Shown piece by piece: positions 30,831-40,634 of a stretch of DNA of 51,987 nucleotides. A program made the position numbers and the translations under genes. The stretch's first letter is position 1. Each line of letters begins with the position of its first letter. Source of the DNA: an uncultured Peptoniphilus sp. (GTDB lineage Bacteria; Bacillota; Clostridia; Tissierellales; Peptoniphilaceae); the NCBI GenBank assembly GCA_902489255.1, contig CABTZF010000012.1, forward strand, positions 1 to 51,987, in the 5' to 3' direction. The notes under the pieces are model-generated. The model was not told where the DNA came from, searched no databases, and was given only the letters and a program-made list of their open reading frames with translations.

Positions 30831-32438
30831 ATGACAAAATTTATTTTTGTTACAGGAGGAGTTGTATCGGGAATAGGCAAGGGCATTTCTGCTGCATCAA
30901 TAGGAAGACTATTAAAAGACAGAAATTTAAGCGTTTTTATGCAAAAATTTGACCCTTACTTAAATATAGACCCGGGAACCATGAGCCCATTTCAACATGG
31001 AGAAGTTTTTGTAACCTATGACGGAGCGGAAACCGATTTGGACTTAGGTCATTATGAAAGATTTATAGATGAAGAGCTTACCAAAAGAGCAAGCATTACA
31101 ACAGGAAAAATTTATTCCAAGGTTATCGCAAAGGAAAGAAGGGGAGATTATAACGGGGCAACGGTTCAAGTAATCCCTCATATTACTGATGCTATAAAAA
31201 ATTCTGTCTACAAGGCAGCAAAAGAATCCGGAGCAGATATTGTAATAACGGAAATTGGTGGAACAGTTGGAGATATTGAATCCTTACCATTTTTAGAAGC
31301 AATAAGACAAATCCACTCTGAAAATAAAAAAGAAGATATTTTATTTGTTCATACGGTTTTAGTTCCTAATATTCCTGGTTCAGATGAACTAAAAACGAAG
31401 CCGACTCAGCACTCTTTTAAGGAACTTATGAGCAACGGCATAAAAACAGATGTAATAATTATTAGAAGTAATGGAATAGTTACTAAACCATTAAAAGAAA
31501 AAATTTCTCTTTTTTGTGATGTTCCAATAGAAGCCATAGTTCAATCAGAAAATGTAGACATGATATATGAAGTGCCCTTGGTATTTCACAAACAGGGTTT
31601 GGATGAATATATACTCGATAAATTAAACCTGAAAGGCCAAAAGAAATCTGAAGGCAAGTGGTCTAAAATGGTTGAAAGATTTAAAAAAGCAAAAGAAGAA
31701 TTAAATATTGGCTTAGTAGGGAAATACGTTGAACTTCATGATGCATATTTATCTGTTTCTCAGGCTCTATTAGATGCAGGCTATGAAAATGGTGTAAGGG
31801 TAAAAATAAAATGGATTGATTCAGAAGAAGTGGAAAAAGACGTAAAAATTCTTGAAGGAGTTAATGGAATTATAGTACCCGGAGGTTTTGGCAAAAGGGG
31901 AACTGAAGGAATGATTTCAACTTCAAAATTTGCAAGAGAAAAAGGAATTCCTTATTTTGGAATCTGTTATGGTATGCAAATAGCCCTAATTGATATAGCT
32001 AGAAATAAATTGGCTTTAAAAGGGGCATCTTCAACAGAAATTAATCCTGACACTTCATATCCGATTATAGATTTATTAGAAAATCAAAAAAAAGTAGAAA
32101 ATCTTGGCGGTACGTTAAGACTTGGTAATTTTCCGTGTAATCTGGAAGAGGGAACTCTTGCCCATAGACTTTATGGACTGGAAAAGGTTGAAGAACGTCA
32201 TCGTCATAGATATGAATTTAATAATGACTTTAGAGGGCCTATAAGACAAGCCGGTGTAGTATTTTCCGGAATAAATGAAGATTTAGATTTAGTTGAAATT
32301 ATAGAATTAAAAGATCATCCATTTTTTATAGCTTGCCAATTTCATCCTGAATTCAAATCAAGGCCAACAAAAATTCACCCATTATTTAATGGATTTATAA
32401 AGGCAAGCATTGAAAATAAAACAAAAATTTGTAAATAA
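30831..32438 (+). CDS. pyrG: CTP synthase
   Basis: This 535-residue enzyme makes CTP from UTP, ATP and glutamine. The synthetase domain begins KFIFVTGGVVSGIGKGISAA and has the DPYLNIDPGTMSPFQHGE stretch. The glutamine amidotransferase domain has PGGFGKRG, the nucleophile Cys in FGICYGMQIA and the His-Glu pair in CQFHPEF. Co-transcription with glutamine synthetase joins glutamine supply to a glutamine-consuming step. Confidence 0.97.
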   Translation: MTKFIFVTGGVVSGIGKGISAASIGRLLKDRNLSVFMQKFDPYLNIDPGTMSPFQHGEVFVTYDGAETDLDLGHYERFIDEELTKRASITTGKIYSKVIAKERRGDYNGATVQVIPHITDAIKNSVYKAAKESGADIVITEIGGTVGDIESLPFLEAIRQIHSENKKEDILFVHTVLVPNIPGSDELKTKPTQHSFKELMSNGIKTDVIIIRSNGIVTKPLKEKISLFCDVPIEAIVQSENVDMIYEVPLVFHKQGLDEYILDKLNLKGQKKSEGKWSKMVERFKKAKEELNIGLVGKYVELHDAYLSVSQALLDAGYENGVRVKIKWIDSEEVEKDVKILEGVNGIIVPGGFGKRGTEGMISTSKFAREKGIPYFGICYGMQIALIDIARNKLALKGASSTEINPDTSYPIIDLLENQKKVENLGGTLRLGNFPCNLEEGTLAHRLYGLEKVEERHRHRYEFNNDFRGPIRQAGVVFSGINEDLDLVEIIELKDHPFFIACQFHPEFKSRPTKIHPLFNGFIKASIENKTKICK

Positions 32439-32510
32439 TAGTCATATAAACAATCTATAGATTGAATATTATTATTTTTTATAAATCTACTTTAATTTAT
32501 TATAAATTGG

Positions 32511-32519
32511 TGGTATAAT
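32511..32519 (+). promoter_or_regulatory. Extended -10 promoter of the liv operon
   Basis: TGGTATAAT is a TGn extension plus a perfect TATAAT (32514-32519), 33 bp before the livJ start codon, with a weak TTTAAT at the -35 position. Confidence 0.55.
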
Positions 32520-32551
32520 AGTAAAAATTTTTCAATAGAGGGGGAAAAAAT

Positions 32552-33721
32552 ATGAAGAAGAAAATTTTATTTATGTTATTGGCTACAATGATATTTTTCA
32601 CAGCTTGTGGAACATCTAATAATGCCGGAGGAGCAAATAGCTCAGAGCAAAACAAGGAAGAGAGCACCGATGAAATCATAATAAGAGGAATTGGACCAAA
32701 GACAGGTGCTGTTGCAATTTATGGAAATACAACAGAAAAGGGAATTCAACTAGCTATTGAAGAAATTAATGAAGCCGGCGGAATAAACGGCAAAAAAATT
32801 AATTATGAATCTGGAGACGATAAGGGAGATTCAACAGAAGCTATGAATTTATATTCAAGATATGTAGAAGAAGGTGCTAACGCAATTATTGGAGCAGTTA
32901 CTTCAAAACCGACACTTGCGATTGCGGAAAATTCAGCCGAAGATAATATACCAATCTTGACACCGACAGGAACAATGTTATCAATTACAGAAGGCAAGCC
33001 AAACGTATTTAGAGTTTGCTTTACCGATCCAGGTCAAGGACAAACACTTGCTAATTTTGCCGCAGGTAAAATGAATGTAAAGACTGCAGCTATACTTAGA
33101 AATACATCATCCGACTATTCTAACGGTGTAGCTGATGCTTTTATAAAACAAGCTGAATCTAAAGGAATAAAGATTGTAGCAGATGAAGGATACGGAGCAA
33201 CTGATAAGGATTTTAAAGTTCAATTAACCAATATAAAGGGACAAAATCCTGAAGTTATCCTTGTTCCTGATTATTATGAAAATGATGTTGTAATTGCAAA
33301 ACAAGTTTCTGACCTTGGAATTGATGCAAAGATTCTTGGTCCTGATGGATGGGATGGAGTTCTTTCTGTAGTAGCAAAAGGCGATGAAAAAATTCTTGAA
33401 AATTGTTATTTTACAAATCACTATTTTGTAGACGATCAAAAAGATGTAGTTAAGAATTTTGTTGAAAATTATAGGAAAAGATATAACGAAGATCCATCAT
33501 CATTCTCAGCACTTGGTTATGATGCTGTCTATATTTACAAAAGTGCGTTTGAAAATGCTAAATCTTTAAGTCATGAAGATGTTATTGAAGCAATGAAAAA
33601 AGTAACGATTGATGGTGTTACAGGATCATTAAAGTTTGATGAAAATAATAATCCAATTAAAACGAGTGCAATTTTAACGATAAAAGACGGTAAGTATGTT
33701 TTAGATTCTTTTGCAGAATAA
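32552..33721 (+). CDS. livJ: Branched-chain amino-acid ABC transporter, binding lipoprotein
   Basis: The 389-residue protein has a lipoprotein signal (MLLATMIFFTACGTSNN) followed by a periplasmic-binding type I fold: IRGIGPKTGAVAIYGNTTEK, then KINYESGDDKGDSTEAMNLY and NAIIGAVTSKPTLAIAENSA. It captures leucine, isoleucine or valine outside the membrane; the exact ligand is not certain. A terminator between it and livH suggests it is made in excess of the membrane parts. AGAGGGGG precedes the ATG. Confidence 0.93.
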   Translation: MKKKILFMLLATMIFFTACGTSNNAGGANSSEQNKEESTDEIIIRGIGPKTGAVAIYGNTTEKGIQLAIEEINEAGGINGKKINYESGDDKGDSTEAMNLYSRYVEEGANAIIGAVTSKPTLAIAENSAEDNIPILTPTGTMLSITEGKPNVFRVCFTDPGQGQTLANFAAGKMNVKTAAILRNTSSDYSNGVADAFIKQAESKGIKIVADEGYGATDKDFKVQLTNIKGQNPEVILVPDYYENDVVIAKQVSDLGIDAKILGPDGWDGVLSVVAKGDEKILENCYFTNHYFVDDQKDVVKNFVENYRKRYNEDPSSFSALGYDAVYIYKSAFENAKSLSHEDVIEAMKKVTIDGVTGSLKFDENNNPIKTSAILTIKDGKYVLDSFAE

Positions 33722-33726
33722 AAAGT

Positions 33727-33750
33727 GGGCAGTTGGACTGCCCTTTTTTT
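33727..33750 (+). terminator. Partial terminator between livJ and livH
   Basis: GGGCAGT-TGG-ACTGCCC (33727-33743) plus seven T residues directly abuts the GGAGGT of livH. It should reduce read-through from livJ and give more binding protein than permease. Confidence 0.85.
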
Positions 33751-33760
33751 GGAGGTATTT

Positions 33761-34648
33761 ATGGAATTTTTATTACAAATCATAAACGGACTTTCCCTTG
33801 GATCTATATATGCATTGGTAGCCTTGGGATATACAATGGTTTATGGTATAGCCCTTTTGATAAATTTTGCACATGGTGAAATAATAATGGTTGGGGCTTA
33901 TACTGTGGTTTTTTCAACTACACTTGTTCTTGCAAAAGCAGGTATTCCTTTATGGCTATCATTTTTGCCTGCAGTTGTCGTATGTACCATTTTAGGCTTA
34001 TTAATAGAAAGAGTAGCATACAGACCTCTAAGGAATTCACCAAAAATTTCAAATCTTATAACAGCAATAGGGGTTTCATTATTATTACAAAATTTAGTAA
34101 TGCTTATTTTTGGAGCAGGAGCCAGATCTGTTCAATCAATTTTTAATATTTCTACAGTAAATATTGGATCATTGGAAATTCCTTTTATTTCTTTAATAAC
34201 AATTATTGTAACGGCAATTCTAACAATTGGTCTTCAAATTTTCATGAAAAAAACTAAAATGGGTAAGGGACTTGTTGCTACAAGTGAAGATTCCAAAGCA
34301 GCGGAGCTTGTAGGAATTAGTATTGATACAGCAATGCTAGTAACATTTGCAATTGGTTCATCTCTGGCGGGAGTTGCATCACTATTATATATGGGAACTT
34401 ATGCCCAAGCTCAACCTCTTATGGGATCCATGCTTGGTATAAAGGCTTTTACAGCTGCCGTAATTGGAGGAATAGGATTAATTCCCGGAGCAGTTATAGG
34501 AGGGCTTTTACTTGGAATAGTTGAAGCTCTAACTCGTGCATATTTATCGTCTAAACTTGCTGATGCAATAGTATTTTCTATCTTAATAATCGTTCTCTTA
34601 ATAAAGCCCACAGGATTATTAGGTAAAAATCTAAAAGAAAAGGTGTAA
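33761..34648 (+). CDS. livH: Branched-chain amino-acid ABC permease LivH
   Basis: The 295-residue membrane protein has the LivH start EFLLQIINGLSLGSIYALVA and the typical MVYGIALLINFAHGEIIMVG stretch, plus the ATSEDSKAAELVGISIDTAM coupling loop. About eight membrane spans are evident. The start is ATG 33761 behind GGAGGT, not the earlier in-frame codon at 33725, which lies in the terminator. It pairs with LivM four bases downstream. Confidence 0.95.
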   Translation: MEFLLQIINGLSLGSIYALVALGYTMVYGIALLINFAHGEIIMVGAYTVVFSTTLVLAKAGIPLWLSFLPAVVVCTILGLLIERVAYRPLRNSPKISNLITAIGVSLLLQNLVMLIFGAGARSVQSIFNISTVNIGSLEIPFISLITIIVTAILTIGLQIFMKKTKMGKGLVATSEDSKAAELVGISIDTAMLVTFAIGSSLAGVASLLYMGTYAQAQPLMGSMLGIKAFTAAVIGGIGLIPGAVIGGLLLGIVEALTRAYLSSKLADAIVFSILIIVLLIKPTGLLGKNLKEKV

Positions 34649-34651
34649 ACT

Positions 34652-35647
34652 ATGAAAAGAAAAAAATTAATAACATATTTTATAACTTTAATTCTTTTGA
34701 TTGGTTTTTATGGAGTCATTTTATTTTTAAACAGGATGGGCATTGTTAACAGGTATGCACTAACAGTTTTGAGAATGGTTTGTATTAATATTATACTTGC
34801 AACATCTTTAAATATAACAGTTGGAAATCTTGGACAAATCACCTTAGGACATGCAGGATTTATGTCAGTTGGTGCTTATACTGCGGCATTATTTGTAAAG
34901 TCCGGAATAGTGCCGGGCTTGGGTGGATATTTTTTAAGTCTAATATTGGGAGGCCTTATGGCGTTAGCTATAGGTATAATTATCGGATTACCGGCCTTAA
35001 GGCTTAAGGGAGATTATCTTGCTATAGTAACACTTGCCTTTGGAGAAATTATAAGGGTTTTAATAGAGTATTTTTCATTTACAGGGGGTTCTCAAGGCAT
35101 AAGCGGAATTCCAAGTATGAAAAGTTTTGATTTAATATATGTGCTTATGATTATATGTGTAACTCTTATGTATTCACTAATGACTACTAGGCACGGTAGA
35201 GCAGTTTTATCCATAAGAGAAGATGAAATTGCAGCAGAAGCCAGTGGAATAAACGTAACTTTTTATAAAACTTTTGCTTTTGCAGTATCAGCATTTTTTG
35301 CAGGGATAGCAGGTGCTATTTATGCACAAAATATTGGAGTTATAGATGCTAAGATTTTTGATTATAATAAATCTTTTGATATTTTAGTAATGGTTGTTTT
35401 GGGAGGCATGGGTTCCTTCACAGGATCTGTAATTTCTGCAACTGCTTTAACTATTATACCTGAATTTTTAAGATCATTTGCCTCATACAGAATGGTAATT
35501 TACTCCTTGGTTTTAATCATTATGATGATATTTAGACCAATTGGATTATTAGGCAGAAAAGAATTTTCTATTCATAAAGTAGCTGAAATTATTAGCGGTC
35601 CTGATAAGAGAAAGTTTTTCAAAGCCAGAGGTGGTAAAGATGACTAA
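34652..35647 (+). CDS. livM: Branched-chain amino-acid ABC permease LivM
   Basis: The 331-residue permease has the LivM features SLNITVGNLGQITLGHAGFM, LPALRLKGDYLAIVTLAFGE and GRAVLSIREDEIAAEASGIN, followed by further membrane spans ending MIFRPIGLLGRKEF. It forms the heterodimeric channel with LivH. Its end overlaps livG by 8 bp. Confidence 0.95.
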   Translation: MKRKKLITYFITLILLIGFYGVILFLNRMGIVNRYALTVLRMVCINIILATSLNITVGNLGQITLGHAGFMSVGAYTAALFVKSGIVPGLGGYFLSLILGGLMALAIGIIIGLPALRLKGDYLAIVTLAFGEIIRVLIEYFSFTGGSQGISGIPSMKSFDLIYVLMIICVTLMYSLMTTRHGRAVLSIREDEIAAEASGINVTFYKTFAFAVSAFFAGIAGAIYAQNIGVIDAKIFDYNKSFDILVMVVLGGMGSFTGSVISATALTIIPEFLRSFASYRMVIYSLVLIIMMIFRPIGLLGRKEFSIHKVAEIISGPDKRKFFKARGGKDD

Positions 35648-36413
35648 AGTTTTACAATGCAACAAGGTTGGAATAGAATTTGGCGGATTAAAAGCTGTAA
35701 ATAATTTTAATTTGACAATAGATAAAGGAGATCTTGTTGGTCTTATAGGTCCAAATGGGGCGGGAAAAACGACAGTATTTAATATGATAACCGGAGTATA
35801 TAGCCCTACAGAAGGCGAAATCTTGCTTAATGGTGAAAAAATAAACGGGTTGGGAACTTACAGAATTGTAAAAAAAGGCGTAGCAAGAACTTTTCAAAAT
35901 ATAAGGCTTTTTCAAAAGATGACTGTACTGGAAAATGTAAAAGTTGCGGCTAACGGACAAATGTCATATGGAATTTTTACCGGTATGTTAAGGATGCCTA
36001 AATTTTGGAAAGAGGAAAATGAAATTAACGATAGGTCCCTTGATATGTTAAAAATATTCGGTTTGGATAAATTTTGGGCACTTCCGGCAGAATCACTCGC
36101 TTATGGTCAACAAAGAAAGCTAGAAATAGCTAGAGCTATGGCAACAAACCCGGCCTTATTATTATTGGATGAACCGGCTGCGGGGATGAATCCTAAAGAA
36201 ACTGAGGAATTGATGGATACAATTTCTCTTATTAGAGAAAAATATAATATCACCATTCTTCTAATTGAACATGATATGAAACTGGTCCTTGGAATTTGTA
36301 AAAGACTTATGGTTTTAAATTATGGTCAAATTTTAGCTGAAGGCGATCCTAGAGAAGTTATTAATAATCCTAAGGTTGTATCAGCATATTTAGGAGGTGG
36401 GGAAAGTGCTTAA
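35640..36413 (+). CDS. livG: Branched-chain amino-acid ABC ATPase LivG
   Basis: The 257-residue ATPase has Walker A GPNGAGKTT near residue 38, a Q-loop at ARTFQNIRLFQ, the signature LAYGQQRKLEIARA, Walker B LLLLDEPAAGMNP and the switch His in IEHDMK. The length and the AAGMNP motif fit LivG. ATG 35640 follows GAGGTGGTAAAG. It overlaps livF by 8 bp. Confidence 0.95.
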   Translation: MTKVLQCNKVGIEFGGLKAVNNFNLTIDKGDLVGLIGPNGAGKTTVFNMITGVYSPTEGEILLNGEKINGLGTYRIVKKGVARTFQNIRLFQKMTVLENVKVAANGQMSYGIFTGMLRMPKFWKEENEINDRSLDMLKIFGLDKFWALPAESLAYGQQRKLEIARAMATNPALLLLDEPAAGMNPKETEELMDTISLIREKYNITILLIEHDMKLVLGICKRLMVLNYGQILAEGDPREVINNPKVVSAYLGGGESA

Positions 36414-37101
36414 TATAAGTAAATTGGATGTATATTATGGAAATATTCATGCTATTAAAGAAATCGACTTGAAAGTCAATGATGGAGAAACAATTTGTCT
36501 TGTTGGAGCAAATGGAGCAGGAAAGACAACTACCCTTCAAAGTATATCAGGGCTAATTCCTAAAAGCGGTAAAGTAGAATTTTTAGGAAAGAATATTTCA
36601 AAATTAAAAGCTCACCAAATAACAAAACTTGGTATAGCACAGGTTCCTGAAGGCAGAAGAGTATTTACCGGTCTTTCTGTCTACGATAATTTACATCTTG
36701 GAGCCTATTTAATTAAAGAAGATAGTTCTTTTTTATTGAAAAAAATTTATCAAATGTTTCCTATATTGGAAGAAAGAAAAAACCAATTGGCAGGCACCTT
36801 ATCAGGAGGAGAGCAGCAAATGCTTGCCATGGGAAGGGCTTTAATGTCAAGACCAAAGCTATTACTTCTTGATGAGCCGTCAATGGGTCTTTCACCTTTA
36901 TATGTTGAAAAAATTTTTGGAGTTATTAAAGCCTTAAAAGAAGAAAAAACAACAATATTATTAGTTGAACAAAATGCAAACTTGGCTCTTAAAATTTCTG
37001 ACAGAGCCTATGTATTGGAAACAGGAAAAATTGTAAAAGAAGGTACAGCTAAGGAACTTTTGAATGATCCAAGTATTAAGGCTGCATATTTAGGAGAATA
37101 A
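36406..37101 (+). CDS. livF: Branched-chain amino-acid ABC ATPase LivF
   Basis: The 231-residue ATPase has Walker A GANGAGKTT, AQVPEGRRVFTGLSVYDNL, signature LSGGEQQMLAMGRALM, Walker B LLLLDEPSMGLSPLY and the VEQN motif in place of a switch His, all characteristic of LivF. GTG 36406 is chosen because AGGAGGTGG lies five bases upstream; the GTG at 36397 is inside that site. It is the last gene of livJHMGF. Confidence 0.94.
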   Translation: MLNISKLDVYYGNIHAIKEIDLKVNDGETICLVGANGAGKTTTLQSISGLIPKSGKVEFLGKNISKLKAHQITKLGIAQVPEGRRVFTGLSVYDNLHLGAYLIKEDSSFLLKKIYQMFPILEERKNQLAGTLSGGEQQMLAMGRALMSRPKLLLLDEPSMGLSPLYVEKIFGVIKALKEEKTTILLVEQNANLALKISDRAYVLETGKIVKEGTAKELLNDPSIKAAYLGE

Positions 37102-37449
37102 AAAATTTTATAGTAAGGATAGTATTTATTTAAATAGTTTTTTATTTAAATTTATAATAAGCATTAATATTTTATTAGAAAAATTCAATTTAAGTTTATT
37201 CATAACATAATTATAATAAAGTTTTATGAGTTTTAATTAGTAAGGTTAAAAAGCTTTATTAAAAATGGTAGGATTTATATTAGCAATACTATTTATTAAG
37301 AAGTTATAAAAAGGTCGAAGAAATTTTCTACGACCTTTTTTATATAATTATTTATAGATATAGAAGCACTTCTTTTATTTTTAGCACCTATATTTTATTG
37401 AGATGTGATTTCTAAATCTATTTTTTTAAAATCAAAAAACATATATTAT
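37102..37449. other. AT-rich gap between liv operon and ldh
   Basis: The stretch is more than 75 percent A and T, with no open frame that looks coding. Its one clear element is the convergent terminator at 37309-37340. The liv operon ends 200 bp before that terminator, so either the liv mRNA has a long 3' tail or something has been lost. Confidence 0.6.
37309..37340. terminator. Bidirectional terminator between liv and ldh
   Basis: AAAAGGTCG (from 37309) pairs with CGACCTTTT (37331-37339), with T-runs on both strands. It serves the convergent liv and ldh transcripts. Confidence 0.8.
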
Positions 37450-38415
37450 TTAGATATTTTCATAAATTTTTTTCATGCCTGCATCTTGAACTTCTTTAAT
37501 CGCATTATAAGATTTTTTCATTAGTGCCATTTCATCATCAGAAAGATCAATTTCGATAACTTTTTCTATGCCATTACGACCTATTACACAAGGAGTACCC
37601 ATGTAAACACCATTTAGACCATATTCTCCTTCAAGGCAAGCACCTACAGTTATTATTGAGTGAGAATCTTCAATAATGTGTCTACAGATTCTAGCTAAAA
37701 CTGTAGCTACTCCGTAATATGTTGCACCCTTAGTTTCGATGATCCTATAAGCAACATCACGAACATTTGTATAAATTTTTTCTTTTGCACCTTCAAGGTC
37801 ATCAGTTTTTTCTTTAATCCATTGGCTAGCTTTTTTTCCTGCTATATTAGCACAAGACCATACCGGAAAAGAGGAATCTCCATGCTCGCCCATAATATAG
37901 GCAGTGATATCACGAGGATCAACTCCTACAAATCTTGAAATTTCATCACAGAATCTTGCAGAATCAAGAGATGTACCTGAAGAAATTACACGTTCTCTTG
38001 GAAATCCGCTAAATTCTTTAACAGCATAAGAAAGAATATCAACAGGATTGGCAGCCACTAAGAAAAGTCCGTCAAATCCCGAAGCCATAACATTATCGAC
38101 AACGTCTTTAACAATTTTTAAATTCTTATCAACTAATTGTAATCTTGTTTCACCCGGTTTTTGAGGTGCACCTGATGTAATAACTACTAAATCAGCATTT
38201 TTACAATCACTATATTCTGCTGAATAAATAATTTTTGAATAGTTATAAGTAAGAACCGGATTTAAGTCCATAGCATCACCGATAGTTTTGTTTTTGTTAA
38301 TATCAATTATTCCCAGTTCTCTACCCAAACCTTTTAGGGTCATGGCAAAAGCAAAACTTGATCCTACAGAACCATCACCTATTAAAATGACTTTGAAATT
38401 TGGATTTTTTATCAT
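37450..38415 (-). CDS. ldh: L-lactate dehydrogenase
   Basis: This 321-residue NAD-dependent enzyme reduces pyruvate to L-lactate, regenerating NAD during fermentation. The Rossmann motif is GDGSVGSSFAFAM near residue 13; the substrate loop is APQKPGETRLQLV with its Gln and Arg; the catalytic His lies in GEHGDSSFPVW. Gln in the APQKPGE loop favours lactate over malate. ATG 38415 has GGAGGT seven bases upstream; the GTG at 38421 is too close. It is transcribed alone. Confidence 0.96.
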   Translation of the reverse strand: MIKNPNFKVILIGDGSVGSSFAFAMTLKGLGRELGIIDINKNKTIGDAMDLNPVLTYNYSKIIYSAEYSDCKNADLVVITSGAPQKPGETRLQLVDKNLKIVKDVVDNVMASGFDGLFLVAANPVDILSYAVKEFSGFPRERVISSGTSLDSARFCDEISRFVGVDPRDITAYIMGEHGDSSFPVWSCANIAGKKASQWIKEKTDDLEGAKEKIYTNVRDVAYRIIETKGATYYGVATVLARICRHIIEDSHSIITVGACLEGEYGLNGVYMGTPCVIGRNGIEKVIEIDLSDDEMALMKKSYNAIKEVQDAGMKKIYENI

Positions 38416-38445
38416 CTTCACTACCTCCTTTACTTATAAATAAAT

Positions 38446-38472
38446 ATTATACGAAAAAAAATCGTAAGTCAA
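38446..38472 (-). promoter_or_regulatory. ldh promoter
   Basis: On the - strand TTGACT (38467-38472) and TATAAT (38446-38451) are spaced by 15 bp, mostly a T-run flanked by CGA and TCG. The short spacing would make it weaker or twist-dependent. Confidence 0.55.
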
Positions 38473-38699
38473 AAAAATCTATAATGAAAATTCATAACTG
38501 TTAATCCTTTTCAATTAACTTTTTGATAGTAATAGATACGAGCTTATAATTAATATTATCTCAGATTATTTGTATAAATATTTTAAAATTATAATATTTT
38601 ACACTTAAGTATTAATTTATTTACATAAATATTTATAAGTAATATTTAATCTTTAATTAAAAGTCTAAATAGTGTAAAATAACTATAAGGAGAAGCACC

Positions 38700-39203
38700 T
38701 TGGAATATTGGGATTTATATAATAAAAAGGGAAAATTAAGACATAAGGTAATAAAAAAAGGCATGCCCATAGACAAGGGCTTATATCATTTAATATGTGA
38801 AGGTTGGATTTACAGAAGTGACGGCAAATTTATTATTCAGAGAAGATCTTTGGAAAAATCCACTTTTCCGGGGATGTGGTATTGTTCTGCAGGTGGTTCA
38901 GTTATAAGCGGAGAAACCAGTAAAGAGGGCATGAAAAGAGAATTTTTTGAAGAATTGGGAATTGAAATACCTATTAATGAAATAAGATTAAAAAGGATTA
39001 TTACAGTTAGAAATTCAATTTTTCATATTTTCTTAGTTAAAAAAGATATTAATTTGGATGAACTTATTTTGCAAAAAGAAGAGGTTATGGACGTGGGCTT
39101 AGCAACTGATGATGAAATATTTCAAATGATTGATGAAAAAATTTTTATTTCGTTAAATTATTATAAAGATTTTTTTGATAAAATTAAAAATAACCGTCTC
39201 TAA
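38700..39203 (+). CDS. Nudix hydrolase, IPP isomerase-like subgroup
   Basis: The 167-residue protein has a Nudix box (GSVISGETSKEGMKREFFEE, residues about 64-86, ending LGI) and the N-terminal GLYHLICEGWIYRSDGKFII and QRRSLEKSTFPGMW pattern of the IDI/YfcD-like subgroup. Such proteins hydrolyse nucleoside diphosphate-linked compounds or act as isopentenyl-diphosphate isomerases; the substrate is unresolved. The TTG start follows AAGGAGAAG. Confidence 0.85.
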   Translation: MEYWDLYNKKGKLRHKVIKKGMPIDKGLYHLICEGWIYRSDGKFIIQRRSLEKSTFPGMWYCSAGGSVISGETSKEGMKREFFEELGIEIPINEIRLKRIITVRNSIFHIFLVKKDINLDELILQKEEVMDVGLATDDEIFQMIDEKIFISLNYYKDFFDKIKNNRL

Positions 39204-39217
39204 TGAGGCGTTTTTTT
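39195..39217 (+). terminator. Intrinsic terminator after the Nudix gene
   Basis: CGTCTC-TAAT-GAGGCG (one T-G pair) is followed by seven T residues and overlaps the Nudix stop codon. It separates this gene from cysS, whose GGAGGA site starts four bases after the T-run. Confidence 0.75.
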
Positions 39218-39230
39218 ATAGGAGGAAATT

Positions 39231-40634
39231 ATGAAACTTTTTAATTCGTTGACAGGTAAAAAAGAAGAATTTATTCCCATAAATGAGGGACAAGTGACTA
39301 TGTATAACTGTGGACCGACAGTTTATAATTATATTCATGTTGGGAATGCTCGACCAATTGTTGTATTTGATACTTTGAGAAGATATTTTTTATATAAGGA
39401 ATTAAATGTGAAGTTTGTTTTAAACTTTACTGATATAGATGATAAGATTATTAATAGGGCTAAGGAAGAAAATAAAACTACTGACGAAATAGCCGAAAAA
39501 TATATTGAAGAGTTTAAGAAAGATGCCGTACCCTTGGGACTTTATGATTATGAAACAATTAACCCGAGAGCTACCCATGTTGTGGATAAAATGATTGAAT
39601 TTATTCAAACGTTAATAGATAAAAAAGCTGCCTATATTTCAGGTGGGGATGTTTATTTTGATGTTAATTATGATAAAGATTATGGAAAACTTTCAGGCAA
39701 AAATTTGGAAGATTTAATAGCCGGAGCTCGTGTCGATCTTTCCCAACTAAAGAAAAATCCTTATGACTTTGCTCTTTGGAAAAATAAAAAAGAAGGAGAA
39801 CCATTTTGGAAAGCACCTTGGGGAGAAGGTAGACCGGGATGGCATATTGAATGCTCCGTTATGGCAAAAACTATATTAGGAGATACTATAGATATTCATA
39901 CAGGAGGAGAAGATTTAAAATTCCCCCATCATGAAAATGAAATTGCTCAATCAGAGGCTTGCAATGATGCACCTTTTGCCAGATTTTGGTTGCACAATGG
40001 TATGATTACGGTTGATAATGAAAAGATGAGTAAATCCAAGGGGAATTTTTTTACAGTTAGAGAAGTAGCTAAAGAATATGATTTGGAAATATTAAGATTT
40101 TTCTTATTAACAACAAGCTACAGGGCTCCAATTAATTTCTCAAGAGAAGTAATGGATCAAACAAAAAATGCCCTTCAAAGGTTATATAATGCAAAAGAAA
40201 AATTACAGAGGGACATTGACCTTAGTGAGGATAGAGAGCTTACTGAAAAGGAAGAGAACATAAGGGAATCTTTCAAAAAACATATAAAAGACTTTGAAAA
40301 GTCAATGGATGACGATCTCAATACCGCTGATGCAATTACTGCTATATTTGACCTTGTAAAGGATATAAATGTTAATTTAAACGAAAATTCAGCAAAAAAA
40401 ATATTGATTGAAGCTTTAGATTTATTAAAAAAACTTACAAAAGTTTTAGGAATAATGGAAAAAGAAGAAAATAAAGAAAATTATGATGAAGAAGTATTAA
40501 AGCTTATTAAAGAGAGAGAACAAGCAAGAAAGGATAAAGATTTTAAAAAAGCTGACAGCATCAGAAATGTATTGTTAGAAAAAGGTATAGAAATAAAAGA
40601 TACCAGAAAGGGAACTGAGTGGAAAAGACTTTAG
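39231..40634 (+). CDS. cysS: Cysteinyl-tRNA synthetase
   Basis: This 467-residue class I synthetase charges tRNA-Cys. The first zinc Cys is in YNCGPTVYN (residue about 28), the HIGH-type motif is YIHVGNARP, further zinc ligands are in WHIECSVM and FPHHENE, and the KMSKS motif is EKMSKSKGNFF. The C-terminal helical anticodon domain ends DTRKGTEWKRL. The mrnC start lies inside its 3' end. Confidence 0.97.
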   Translation: MKLFNSLTGKKEEFIPINEGQVTMYNCGPTVYNYIHVGNARPIVVFDTLRRYFLYKELNVKFVLNFTDIDDKIINRAKEENKTTDEIAEKYIEEFKKDAVPLGLYDYETINPRATHVVDKMIEFIQTLIDKKAAYISGGDVYFDVNYDKDYGKLSGKNLEDLIAGARVDLSQLKKNPYDFALWKNKKEGEPFWKAPWGEGRPGWHIECSVMAKTILGDTIDIHTGGEDLKFPHHENEIAQSEACNDAPFARFWLHNGMITVDNEKMSKSKGNFFTVREVAKEYDLEILRFFLLTTSYRAPINFSREVMDQTKNALQRLYNAKEKLQRDIDLSEDRELTEKEENIRESFKKHIKDFEKSMDDDLNTADAITAIFDLVKDINVNLNENSAKKILIEALDLLKKLTKVLGIMEKEENKENYDEEVLKLIKEREQARKDKDFKKADSIRNVLLEKGIEIKDTRKGTEWKRL

